A program made the position numbers and the translations under genes. A stretch of 64,000 bases of DNA, from positions 62,001-126,000 of the forward strand of contig NZ_SMZP01000006.1 in assembly GCF_013181195.1 (NCBI RefSeq). The letters are read 5' to 3'. This DNA is from Caulobacter sp. RHG1 (GTDB taxonomy: Bacteria; Pseudomonadota; Alphaproteobacteria; Caulobacterales; Caulobacteraceae). Of this stretch, positions 37,962 to 46,449 are shown in pieces. The notes under the pieces are model-generated. The model was not told where the DNA came from and did no database searches. It saw only the letters and a list, made by a program, of their open reading frames with translations. Position 1 is the stretch's first letter. Every line of letters begins with the position of its first letter.

Positions 37962-40901
37962 CTAGCCGCGCTGCGCATCCCAATATGCCACAGCTTCGGC
38001 GTCGCGAAGGCTAAGCTCCGGATAGCGGGCATCGGTTCCCACCTCCGGCAGGATCCGCCAAGAGCGGGCGCAGCGCGCGCCTTCGGCCAGCTTCGGATCC
38101 ACCGACACGCCCTTGACCTCGTCGGTCCGGAACGCGCCTGCATCGTCCGAGACGAGCGTGGCGGCCGAGGTGCGGAACACCTCCGCGGCGTCCAGGCCGT
38201 CGAAGGCGGCCAGCAATTCGGCGTCGGCGACGTGGACGACCGGAGCCGCCTCAAGCGCCGAACCGATGCGCTTTTCGCGGCGTTCGACTTCCAGGGCGCC
38301 GGTCACCACCGACATCACCGTCTCGACCTTGGCCCAGCGGGCGGCCTCGGCGTCGTTCTTCCACGCAGCCGGCGTCGCCGGGATCACCCGCAGGCTGTTG
38401 GAGCCAGCGTCGGGGAAGCGCGTCATCCACGCCTCTTCCATGGTGAAGCTGGTCAGCGGCGACAGCCAGATCGTCAGGCGCTCGAAGACATAGTCCAGCA
38501 CCGTGCGATAGGCGCGGCGGCGCAGAGCGTCGGGCGCGTCGCAATAGAGGCTGTCCTTGCGGATGTCGAAGAACAGGGTCGACAGGTCGCCCTGACAGAA
38601 CTCGATCAGCGGCCGGACCACGTCACTGAAGCGATAGGCCTCGTAAGACGCACGGACGTCGCGATCCAGCTCCCACAGGCGATGCAGGATGTACTTCTCC
38701 AGCGGCGGGAAGTCGGCGTAGTCGGTGACCCGCTCCTCTTCCGTGAAGCCGGCCAGGGCGCCCAGCAGGTAACGCGTGGTGTTGCGCAGCTTGCGATAGG
38801 CGTCGGTGGTGGTGGCCAGGATCGTCTTGCCGATCCGCTGGTCCTCCGAATAGTCGACCATCGCCGCCCATAGGCGCAGGATCTCGGCGCCGCTCTCCTT
38901 GGTGACCGACTGCGGCTCGACGGTGTTGCCCTTGGACTTGGACATCTTCTCGCCGTTCTCGTCCTGGGTGAACCCGTGGGTGAGAACCGCCTTGTACGGC
39001 GCGCGGCCGCGGGTGCCGGAGCCTTCGAGAAGCGACGACTGGAACCAGCCGCGGTGCTGGTCCGAACCTTCCAGATAGAGGTCGGCCGGCCAGGCGCTGT
39101 CCTTGCGGCCTTCGATCGTGAAGGCGTGGGTGCAGCCGCTGTCGAACCAGACATCCAGGATGTCGGTGATCTTCTCGTACTGGGCCGGGTCGTGGACGCC
39201 CAGGAAGTCGGCGTCGGGACGGGTGAACCAGGCGTCGGCGCCGCCCTCGCGGATGGCGTCCAGGATGCGGCCGTTGACGGCCGCGTCGTTCAGCGGATGG
39301 CCGGTGTGCTTGTCCACGAACATCGCCAGCGGCGTGCCCCAGTTGCGCTGGCGGCTGACCAGCCAGTCGGGACGCGTCTCGACCATCGAGCCGATGCGGT
39401 TGCGGCCGGCTTCCGGGTGGAAGGCGGTGTCGGCGATGGACTGCACCGCGACCTCGCGCAGGGTCTTGCCGCCGAGGCTGTCCACCGCTTGGTCCATGCG
39501 GATGAACCACTGCGGGGTGTTGCGGAAGATCACCGGCGCCTTCGAGCGCCAGCTGTGTGGATAGCTGTGCTCGACGCGGCCGCGGGCCAGAAGGTTGCCG
39601 GCCTCGATCAGCTTGTCCATGACCGCGCCGTTGGCGGCCCCGAACTTGCCGGCCTTCTTGCCCTCGGTCTCGATGACCTTGAGGCCCGCGAACAGCGGCA
39701 CGTGCGGATAATAGGCGCCGTCGGCGTCCACGGTGTCGGGAATGGCGTCCAGGCTATAGCCGCTCTTCAGCCACACCAGATAGTCGTCGGCGCCGTGGCC
39801 CGGGGCGGTGTGGACGAAGCCGGTGCCGGCGTCGTCCGTGACGTGATCGCCGGCCAGCATGGGGACATTGAAGCTGTAGCCGTCATCAAGCGCCGAAAGC
39901 GGATGCTTGCACCAAAGGATTTCGTCTGGATCGACTGGCTCTAGCAGCTTCCAGCTAGTGACATTCGCTGCTGCCATGACTTGCTCGACCAAGTTCATAG
40001 CGACGATGAGACGTTCGTCCACCTTGGCCCACGGTGCAAACTCAAGGCCTTCCTTTAGCGAGGCGACCTCGTACATCCCGTACTTGATCTTCGGGCCATA
40101 GGAGATCGCTCGGTTGGCGGGGATGGTCCATGGCGTGGTCGTCCAGATCACCACGCTCGCGCCGTGAAGGTTTTCCCGTTGATAACCGGGAACGGAGCGC
40201 GTCGCTCCCACCGGGAACTTCACCCACACCGTCGGCGAGACGTGGTCGTGGTACTCGATCTCGGCGTCGGCCAGGGCCGTGCGCTCGACCGGGCTCCACA
40301 TCACCGGCTTGGAGCCGCGATAGACTTGGCCGCTGGCCAGGAACTTGTGGAACTCGGCGACGATCGTGGCTTCGCTGCTGAAGTCCATGGTGGCGTAGCG
40401 GTTCCACCAGTCGCCCAGCACGCCCAGGCGCTGGAACTCGGTCTTCTGGGCTTCGATCCAGCCGCCGGCATAGGCGCGGCATTCGCGGCGGAACTCTTCG
40501 GCCGGGACCTCGTCCTTGCGGCGGCCCTTGGCGCGGAACTGTTCCTCGATCTTCCACTCGATCGGCAGGCCGTGGCAGTCCCAACCCGGCACGTAGTCGA
40601 CGTCGTAGCCCAAAGCAAAGCGCGAGCGGACCACGAAGTCCTTCAGCGTCTTGTTCAGGGCGTGGCCGATGTGGATGGCCCCGTTGGCGTAGGGCGGGCC
40701 GTCGTGCAGCACGAACAGCGGCGCGCCGTCGGCCTGACGCTTGGCGCGGATGGCGCCGTACAGGCCCTTGTCAGAGAGCGCGGCCCAGCCCTCGAGGATC
40801 TCGGGCTCCTTCTTGGGCAGGCCCCCGCGCATCGGGAACGGGGTGTCGGGAAGGAAGACGGTTTCGCGATAGTCGCGGGCGGTCGTGGCGTCGTCGGCCA
40901 T
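37962..40901 (-). CDS. ileS: Isoleucyl-tRNA synthetase
   Basis: A 979-aa class I synthetase that charges tRNA-Ile. The HIGH motif is at residues 77-80 (YANGAIHIGHALNKT) and KMSKS is at about 652-656 (ENGEKMSKSKGN). The editing domain with WTTTPWTIPANRA is present. The C-terminal zinc-finger cysteines of some IleRS are reduced to a single CARSW. Start is at the ATG at 40899-40901 (MADDATTARDYRETVFLPDTP). Confidence 0.97.
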   Translation of the reverse strand: MADDATTARDYRETVFLPDTPFPMRGGLPKKEPEILEGWAALSDKGLYGAIRAKRQADGAPLFVLHDGPPYANGAIHIGHALNKTLKDFVVRSRFALGYDVDYVPGWDCHGLPIEWKIEEQFRAKGRRKDEVPAEEFRRECRAYAGGWIEAQKTEFQRLGVLGDWWNRYATMDFSSEATIVAEFHKFLASGQVYRGSKPVMWSPVERTALADAEIEYHDHVSPTVWVKFPVGATRSVPGYQRENLHGASVVIWTTTPWTIPANRAISYGPKIKYGMYEVASLKEGLEFAPWAKVDERLIVAMNLVEQVMAAANVTSWKLLEPVDPDEILWCKHPLSALDDGYSFNVPMLAGDHVTDDAGTGFVHTAPGHGADDYLVWLKSGYSLDAIPDTVDADGAYYPHVPLFAGLKVIETEGKKAGKFGAANGAVMDKLIEAGNLLARGRVEHSYPHSWRSKAPVIFRNTPQWFIRMDQAVDSLGGKTLREVAVQSIADTAFHPEAGRNRIGSMVETRPDWLVSRQRNWGTPLAMFVDKHTGHPLNDAAVNGRILDAIREGGADAWFTRPDADFLGVHDPAQYEKITDILDVWFDSGCTHAFTIEGRKDSAWPADLYLEGSDQHRGWFQSSLLEGSGTRGRAPYKAVLTHGFTQDENGEKMSKSKGNTVEPQSVTKESGAEILRLWAAMVDYSEDQRIGKTILATTTDAYRKLRNTTRYLLGALAGFTEEERVTDYADFPPLEKYILHRLWELDRDVRASYEAYRFSDVVRPLIEFCQGDLSTLFFDIRKDSLYCDAPDALRRRAYRTVLDYVFERLTIWLSPLTSFTMEEAWMTRFPDAGSNSLRVIPATPAAWKNDAEAARWAKVETVMSVVTGALEVERREKRIGSALEAAPVVHVADAELLAAFDGLDAAEVFRTSAATLVSDDAGAFRTDEVKGVSVDPKLAEGARCARSWRILPEVGTDARYPELSLRDAEAVAYWDAQRG

Positions 40902-41063
40902 GGAATGATGATCCAAGCTGGAAGTTCGGGAGGGGCGCGGACTGAAAACCCGGCGCGCGCGCAAGCCTGACCGGCGGCGTCACGCCGGGCGGATAATTCG
41001 CGCTGTATTCCGAACGGAACTCATAAGGAGCGGGATAGCAGAGGGGCGGCGGGGACGCCAGTG

Positions 41064-41170
41064 CTTGCCCCCACCTGACCTCGCTGCGCGAGGTCGTCCG
41101 CCCCCGGAGGGGGCAGACGGAGCCGTCTTCCCCCCTCCGGGGGAGGAGCGCGAAGCGCGGAGGGGGCAAG
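41064..41170. repeat. Intergenic hairpin repeat, family A, long form
   Basis: Ends CTTGCCCCC and GGGGGCAAG. It shares the ACCTGACC...GGTCGTCCGCCCCCGG and GGGGGCAGACGG segments with 29033-29149. It lies in the 276-base space upstream of ileS and just downstream of the protease gene. The rest of that space shows only a likely ileS promoter region. Confidence 0.85.
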
Positions 41171-41177
41171 TGAGCGC

Positions 41178-42269
41178 CTAAGCCACCCGCCGCCGCATCC
41201 GCGGCGTGATCGTCACCGACATCAGCCGCGCATTGCGGATGACGATGAACTCGGTCGGCCGGCCGATGCTGTGGTGGTCCAGTGCGCGCAGCAGGTCGTC
41301 CAGCCCGGTCAGCACCTGGTCGCCGGCCGCCACCAGGAGATCCCCGACCTGGATCCCCGCCTTCAGCGCCGGGCCGTTGTAGTCGACGCTGGCCACATAG
41401 ACCGCATAGGGCTGGGTCACGCCGGTGGCCTTGGCCAGGGCCGGCGGGATCGGGGCTTGTTGAGCGACCAGGCCGATCGAACCGCGCCGCACGTGGCCAT
41501 GGGCCAGGAGCTCGGCGATCACGAACCTGGCGGTGTTGGCGGCCACGGCGAAGCACAGGCCTTGCGTGCCGGCGATGATCGCGGTGGCGATGCCGACGAC
41601 CTCGCCGGTGGAATTGACCAGCGGGCCGCCGCTGTTGCCCGGGTTCAGCGCCGCGTCGGTCTGGATCAGGTCCTCGATCAGCCGGCCGCGCTCGGCGCGC
41701 AAGCTGCGGCCCAGCGCGGAGACCACGCCGGTGGTCACCGTGGCCTCGAAGCCCAGCGGCGCGCCGATGGCGATGACCAGCTGGCCGCGTCGCAGCTTCT
41801 TGGAGTCGCCCAGGCGGGCCGGCGGGATGTCGACCGGCTCGTCCAGCTTGATCACGGCCAGGTCGGTGTCGGGATCGTCGCCGACGCAGCGGGCGGTGAA
41901 GCTGCGCCCCTCGGCGGTGATCACGACATAGCGCTTGGCGCCCTGGATCACGTGGCTGTTGGTCAGGATCAGCCCGCCGTCCCCGATCACGAAGCCCGAA
42001 CCGACGCCTTGCAGCCGCGGATCGTCCAGCATCGGGTGGATGCGCACGACGCTGGGGCCGATCCGCTCGACCGCCCGGACCACGGCGTTCGAATAGGCGT
42101 CCAGCAAATCACCGTCGGGCAGGGCGCAATAGCCGCCCTCGACCTCGATGGCGCGGCCGGTTTCGAACACGAGCTGGGCGTTGTCCGGATAGGCCAGGAT
42201 CTCGTGCGCGCGCCGTCGCGCCGGCCGCTTGGCCCGCGCGAAGAGATCGTATTTCCGTCCCTTGAGCAT
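41178..42269 (-). CDS. HtrA-like S1C serine protease with PDZ domain, no export signal
   Basis: A 363-aa trypsin-like protease. The catalytic triad is visible: His in LTNSHVI, Asp in DTDLAVI, Ser in ALNPGNSGGPLV. A C-terminal PDZ domain follows (YVASVDYNGPALKAGIQVGDLL). DegP-type proteases are normally periplasmic, but this one starts with a long basic stretch (KGRKYDLFARAKRPARRRAHE) and has no signal peptide or membrane anchor. It may therefore act in the cytoplasm. Transcribed alone, upstream of ileS and downstream of ribF. Confidence 0.88.
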   Translation of the reverse strand: MLKGRKYDLFARAKRPARRRAHEILAYPDNAQLVFETGRAIEVEGGYCALPDGDLLDAYSNAVVRAVERIGPSVVRIHPMLDDPRLQGVGSGFVIGDGGLILTNSHVIQGAKRYVVITAEGRSFTARCVGDDPDTDLAVIKLDEPVDIPPARLGDSKKLRRGQLVIAIGAPLGFEATVTTGVVSALGRSLRAERGRLIEDLIQTDAALNPGNSGGPLVNSTGEVVGIATAIIAGTQGLCFAVAANTARFVIAELLAHGHVRRGSIGLVAQQAPIPPALAKATGVTQPYAVYVASVDYNGPALKAGIQVGDLLVAAGDQVLTGLDDLLRALDHHSIGRPTEFIVIRNARLMSVTITPRMRRRVA

Positions 42270-42347
42270 GCGGTCCCCACCCCAGCGTTAGGGAAGGTTA
42301 ACGGCGTAGGCGGGAACAGGAAAGGGTTTCGCGTGAACCGCGAGCGC

Positions 42348-43292
42348 TCAAAACCCCGGCGCGACGATCGCTCGGGCTTCCTGCTCGTCTCGGCGGATCT
42401 GTTCGATCATCAGCTCCAGGCTGTCGAACTTCAATTCCGGGCGCAGGAAGGCGATCAGGTCGGTCTCCAGCACCTGGCCGTAGAGATCTTCGTCGAAGTC
42501 GAACAGCCAGGTTTCCAGCCGGGTCTCGACGATGCCGGTGGTCGGATTGTTGCCGAGATTGGCCACGCCGGGGACCTCGCGGCCGTCGGGCAGACGGGTG
42601 CGGGTGGCATAGACGCCCAGCTTGGGGACCACATAGTCCTCGACCTCGACATTGGCGGTCGGGAAGCCCAGTTGCCGGCCCAGCTGCTGGCCTCGGCGGA
42701 CCACGCCTTCGATGGCGAAGGGGCGTCCGAGGATGCGGGCGGCCTGCTCGGGGTGACCATCGCGCAGGGCGTCGCGCACGCCGGTGGACGAGAACTTCTC
42801 GCCGTCCTGTCCGGCCACCGGCTCGGCGATCGAGACGGTGAAGCCGTATTCCTGGCCATAGGCCTTCAGCAGGTCGCCGCTGCCGGTGCGGCCGCGGCCG
42901 AACGAGATGTCGAAGCCGGCGGCGACGTGCTTCACCCCCAGGCCCTGGACCAGCACCTTCTCGACGAACTCGCGGTCGCCGAAGCTGGCCATCTCGAAGT
43001 CGAACGGCAGCAGGTACAAAAGGTCGACGCCCAGGCCGCCCAGGGCGCGGGCCTGCTGGGCGTGGGTCATCAGCTTGAAGGCCGGCTCGGTCGGGCGGAA
43101 CAGGCGGCGCGGGTGCGGGTCGAAGGTGATGACGCCCAACGGGGTGTGCTCGGCCAGGGCGGCTTTCGCGGCTTGCGCGATCACCTGCTGATGGCCGCGA
43201 TGGACGCCGTCGAAATTGCCGAGCGCGACGGACGCGCCGCGTTCCTCTGGCTGCAGGTCCTTCCAGGCGTTGACGGTCTTGAAGCTCATCAC
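42348..43292 (-). CDS. ribF: Bifunctional riboflavin kinase/FAD synthetase
   Basis: A 314-aa enzyme that makes FMN and then FAD from riboflavin. The N-terminal adenylyltransferase domain has GNFDGVHRGHQ; the C-terminal kinase has GRPFAIEGVVRRGQQLGRQLGFPTAN. Its start overlaps the MaoC gene stop by 4 bases, so the two are translated together. Confidence 0.95.
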   Translation of the reverse strand: MMSFKTVNAWKDLQPEERGASVALGNFDGVHRGHQQVIAQAAKAALAEHTPLGVITFDPHPRRLFRPTEPAFKLMTHAQQARALGGLGVDLLYLLPFDFEMASFGDREFVEKVLVQGLGVKHVAAGFDISFGRGRTGSGDLLKAYGQEYGFTVSIAEPVAGQDGEKFSSTGVRDALRDGHPEQAARILGRPFAIEGVVRRGQQLGRQLGFPTANVEVEDYVVPKLGVYATRTRLPDGREVPGVANLGNNPTTGIVETRLETWLFDFDEDLYGQVLETDLIAFLRPELKFDSLELMIEQIRRDEQEARAIVAPGF

Positions 43293-43714
43293 GCGACCGC
43301 CTTGCGCGGGACCATGACCACGGCCTCGCCGTCGACGACGGCCTTGCCATTGACCTTGCAGACCGTCGACAGCGTCGCCTGGGCCTTGGCCGCGTTGATC
43401 TCGGTAACCGTGACGATGGCGGTCACGGCGTCGCCGATCTTCACCGGCCGTTTGAACTTCAGCGATTGCGACAGATAGACCGCGCCCGGCCCGGGCAGCT
43501 GGGTGCCCAGCACCGCCGAGATATAGCCGGCGGACAACATGCCGTGGGCGATGCGCTGGCCAAAGCTGGTGGTCGCCGCATAGTCGGCGTCCAGGTGCAC
43601 CGGATTGGTGTCGCCGGTCACCTCGGCGAAGGCGACGATATCGGCCTCGCCGACGGTGCGGACCAGCTCGGCCGACTGGCCGATGCTGAGATCTTCGAGA
43701 AACTTGCCCTGCAT
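43289..43714 (-). CDS. MaoC-like (R)-enoyl-CoA hydratase
   Basis: A 141-aa hot-dog fold protein. The hydratase motif is in FAEVTGDTNPVHLDADYA (Asp and His dyad), followed by FGQRIAHGMLSAGYIS. This matches PhaJ-like hydratases that form (R)-3-hydroxyacyl-CoA. It may feed polyhydroxyalkanoate or membrane-lipid synthesis; that is inferred. Coupled to ribF. Confidence 0.92.
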   Translation of the reverse strand: MQGKFLEDLSIGQSAELVRTVGEADIVAFAEVTGDTNPVHLDADYAATTSFGQRIAHGMLSAGYISAVLGTQLPGPGAVYLSQSLKFKRPVKIGDAVTAIVTVTEINAAKAQATLSTVCKVNGKAVVDGEAVVMVPRKAVA

Positions 43715-43739
43715 TCGGCCGGCCCTTTTTTCTTGTTCT

Positions 43740-44600
43740 CTACCAGACCAGATCGCCGATGGCGTGGGTCGCGCCCACCGCCTCGGCGTCGAGCAGGGCC
43801 TGGACGGCGTCGGGGATCAGCTGGCCGTCGGGGCCGACGGCCGTCTCGCCGTGGATGCCCTTGGCGATGAACAGGCAGGCCAGTTTCTGGTCGTGGGCCC
43901 CCTTCACATCGGTGATGACGCCGTCGCCGATGCACAGCACCCGCGAGCGATCGACGGGGCGGCCCAGCAGGGCGGCGGCCTTTTCCAGCGCCAGGTCGTA
44001 CATCGCGCCATAGGGTTTGCCGGCCATGACCACCGGGCCGCCCAGGCTCTCATAGAGGTCGGCCAGCGCGCCGGCGCAGAAGATCAGCCGGTCGCCGCGC
44101 TGCACCACGCGGTCGGGATTGGCGCAGATGAATAGTAGACCCCGGTCGGCGGCGATCTGCAGGCGCTCGCGATAGTCCTCGGGGACCTCGGTCTCGTCGT
44201 CATAGAGGCCCGAGCTCAGGATGAAGTCGGCGTCTTCGGGTCCGGCCAGGGTCAGGTCCAGCCCCGCCCACAGCGGCGCGTCGCGCTCGGGGCCGATTTT
44301 CCAGACCTTCTTGCCCCTGTGCGGCGTCAGGAGCGCGCGGGTGGCGTCGCCCGAGGTGACGAAGCCGCTGTAGGCCGCGCGCGGCACGTTGAGGCCGTCC
44401 AGCTGCGGCACGACGTCGGGGGACGGGCGCGGCGAGTTGGAGATCAGCACCACCGGGCCTTGCGTTTCCCCCCACTTCACCAGGGCGTCGCAGGCCTCCG
44501 GGAAGTTCTGCACGCCGTTGTGGATCACGCCCCAGACGTCGCAGAGCACCACGTCGTAGCGATCGGAAAGGGCGGAGAGGCCGGCGGGAAAATCCATCAT
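43740..44600 (-). CDS. HAD superfamily hydrolase, class IIA (TIGR01459-like)
   Basis: A 286-aa phosphatase of the NagD-like branch. The nucleophile motif is in YDVVLCDVWGVIHNGVQNFPE; GPVVLISNSPRP is motif II; the C-terminal acidic motif is in VLCIGDGVITDVKGAHDQKL. The first Asp is followed by Val-Trp-Gly-Val, a feature of the alphaproteobacterial TIGR01459 group. Substrate unknown. Start is at the ATG at 44598-44600, or one codon later. Confidence 0.9.
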   Translation of the reverse strand: MMDFPAGLSALSDRYDVVLCDVWGVIHNGVQNFPEACDALVKWGETQGPVVLISNSPRPSPDVVPQLDGLNVPRAAYSGFVTSGDATRALLTPHRGKKVWKIGPERDAPLWAGLDLTLAGPEDADFILSSGLYDDETEVPEDYRERLQIAADRGLLFICANPDRVVQRGDRLIFCAGALADLYESLGGPVVMAGKPYGAMYDLALEKAAALLGRPVDRSRVLCIGDGVITDVKGAHDQKLACLFIAKGIHGETAVGPDGQLIPDAVQALLDAEAVGATHAIGDLVW

Positions 44601-44746
44601 GGCTTGGGCGGTACCGATCGGGAGGCGGGGCGTCAATGTCGCTGGGCCCTATAGCTGTCGTCTCGCGGGCCGGTTTCAAGACTTGACCGTATCGCTTTCG
44701 AAGACCGGCGTTCCGTGACTATCCTTCCGTCAAAGGGGAGGGGCCG

Positions 44747-45313
44747 ATGACGATACTGATCCTGGGGCTTGTCGTGTTTCTGGGCGTGCATTCGGTGCGG
44801 ATCCTGGCCGCGCCGTTTCGAGACGCCCAGGTGGCGGCCAATTCGAACCGCTGGAAGGGGCTCTACTCGGTGGCCGCGGCGGTTGGGCTGGGGCTGGTCA
44901 TCTGGGGCTGGATCCTGGCCTGGCCGACGGCGCCGCAGCTCTATGATCCGCCGGCCTGGGGCCGGCATGCGACCCTGCTGCTGGTCTGGCTGGCCTTCAT
45001 CCTGTTGCCGACCGCCAATGCGCCGGCCGGCCATATCAAGGCGACGGTGCGCCATCCGATGCTGCTGGGCGTGATCTTCTGGTCCAGTGGCCACCTGCTG
45101 GGCAATGGCGACCAAGCCTCGGCGGCGCTGTTCGGATCGTTTCTGGTCTGGGCGATCCTGGACCTGATTTCGGCGCTTGGGCGGCGAGAGCCGGCGCCGG
45201 TGGTGGTCAAGCCGCGGGCCGACGTCATCGCGGTGTTCGCCGGCACGGCGCTGTGGGCGGTGTTCGTGATGGGCCTGCACCGGGTGTTGTTCGGGGTGTC
45301 GCCGTTGGGCTAG
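44747..45313 (+). CDS. NnrU family membrane protein
   Basis: A 188-aa membrane protein with about five hydrophobic segments. The start TILILGLVVFLGVHSVRILAA and the later KATVRHPMLLGVIFWSSGHLL match the NnrU/MAPEG-like family, found next to denitrification genes in some bacteria but widespread elsewhere. No nitrogen-oxide genes are visible here. The function is unknown in this context. Its TAG stop lies one base before a 12-bp direct repeat flanking an inserted element. Confidence 0.88.
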   Translation: MTILILGLVVFLGVHSVRILAAPFRDAQVAANSNRWKGLYSVAAAVGLGLVIWGWILAWPTAPQLYDPPAWGRHATLLLVWLAFILLPTANAPAGHIKATVRHPMLLGVIFWSSGHLLGNGDQASAALFGSFLVWAILDLISALGRREPAPVVVKPRADVIAVFAGTALWAVFVMGLHRVLFGVSPLG

Positions 45314-45489
45314 GTCGCGTCGTGGTTTTCTCTCTCCTCCCCATTAGGGGGAGGTGGATCGGCGCGAATACGCGCCGAGACGGAGGGGGTCCGCGAAGCG
45401 GTTCTGAGCTTGCGGCCGGCCCCCTCCACCGCCGTTCGGCGGTCCCCCTCCCCCAAGAGGGGAGGAGAGTTTCTTATGTCGCGTCGTGG
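45314..45489. mobile_element. MITE-like insertion with 12-bp direct repeats, family D
   Basis: The 152-base body (45326-45477) has inverted ends CTCTCCTCCCC (45332-45342) and GGGGAGGAGAG (45459-45469) and an internal pair of hairpins. It is bracketed by perfect 12-bp direct repeats GTCGCGTCGTGG (45314-45325, 45478-45489), consistent with target-site duplication. Removing the body plus one repeat restores the 3' end of the oxygenase gene, reading HDAT-stop and overlapping the NnrU stop. Confidence 0.75.
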
Positions 45490-46160
45490 AAGATGATCCC
45501 CATCGTCCGCCGCCGCCCTGATCGCACCTCGCTGACTCCGTGCCGCAAGATCCGCCGGTGCACGCCGCGCACACCCTCCGCCGGTCGCGCACGGACGGCG
45601 AAGATCACCCCTTCGCCCTGCCGCAATGGAACCACCTGGGGCGCTGACTGCTGTCTCGGGCGTTGCTCGACCAGCACGAACTCGCCGCCCTCGAAGTCGC
45701 GGCCCGGCTCATCCAGCAGGAAGGCCGCCTGCAGCGGGAAGACGTGTTCGCCATAGAGGTCCTGGTGCAGGCAGTTGTAGTCGCCGGGACCGTAGGTCAG
45801 CAGCAGGGGCGTTGGCCGCACCTGGCCGGCGTCGCGGCAGCGGGCCAGCATCTCGTCCAGCGTGTCGGGGAAGCGGTGGTCTTCGCCCAAACGCTCGGCC
45901 CAGCCGTTGGCGATCCTGGACAGCGGACCGTAGAGGCCCTGGCGCAGGCGCTGAACGATGTCCGGCAGCGGATAGCTGAAATACTTGTACTCGCCGCGCC
46001 CGAAGCCGTGACGGGCCATGACCACCCGGCTGCGAAAGCCGGCGTCCTGGGGATAGAGATCGGCGACGGCCGCGCAGGTCTCGGGCTTCAGGATCGGCCC
46101 GGTCAGGGCCCAGCCGCGCGCGTCGAGCTCGGCGGCGATACGGGTCCAGTCGAGGGTCAC
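45474..46160 (-). CDS. 2OG-Fe(II) oxygenase
   Basis: A 228-aa non-haem iron dioxygenase. The iron-ligand motif HxD is in NCLHQDLYGEHVFPLQAAFLL, and distal His/Arg residues are in VHRRILRHGVSEVRSGRR. It resembles the COG3826 group (AlkB/prolyl-hydroxylase fold). It overlaps by 4 bases an upstream gene for a stand-alone Ada zinc domain, which suggests a role in alkylation damage. Its TAA stop is supplied by an inserted repeat element. Confidence 0.85.
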   Translation of the reverse strand: MTLDWTRIAAELDARGWALTGPILKPETCAAVADLYPQDAGFRSRVVMARHGFGRGEYKYFSYPLPDIVQRLRQGLYGPLSRIANGWAERLGEDHRFPDTLDEMLARCRDAGQVRPTPLLLTYGPGDYNCLHQDLYGEHVFPLQAAFLLDEPGRDFEGGEFVLVEQRPRQQSAPQVVPLRQGEGVIFAVRARPAEGVRGVHRRILRHGVSEVRSGRRRTMGIIFHDAT

Positions 46161-46384
46161 GCCGCCTCGCGGTCGGGCTTGCAGCGCAGGCAGGCGCGGA
46201 AGCCGGCTGCGCGGGCGCTCTCGCGGGTGTCGTGGAACTCAACGTTCTTGCGCAAGGGTCGGCCGGCGCAGCTGCTCACGCAATAGACGCCGGTGGTGCG
46301 CACGGCGACATAGAACGCCCCATCGGCGCTGCGGTCGCGCGCCTCCCAGGCTGCCCAGCGGGCGTCTTCGGTGTCGTAGCGCAT
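46157..46384 (-). CDS. Stand-alone Ada N-terminal zinc domain
   Basis: A 75-aa protein that is only the Ada metal-binding domain. The four zinc-site cysteines are present with family spacing: Cys35, Cys39, Cys65, Cys68 (VYCVSSC; FRACLRC), as is GRPLRKNVEF between them. In Ada this domain takes methyl groups from DNA phosphotriesters through the first Cys and then activates transcription. Here there is no AraC or MGMT domain. It is coupled to an AlkB-like oxygenase gene. Confidence 0.9.
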   Translation of the reverse strand: MRYDTEDARWAAWEARDRSADGAFYVAVRTTGVYCVSSCAGRPLRKNVEFHDTRESARAAGFRACLRCKPDREAA

Positions 46385-46449
46385 CGGCGATCTCCTCTCG
46401 CGAGGGACCTTGCAGTCGCCTTAGCCCGGCGTCATTCCGAAGCTTGCGA

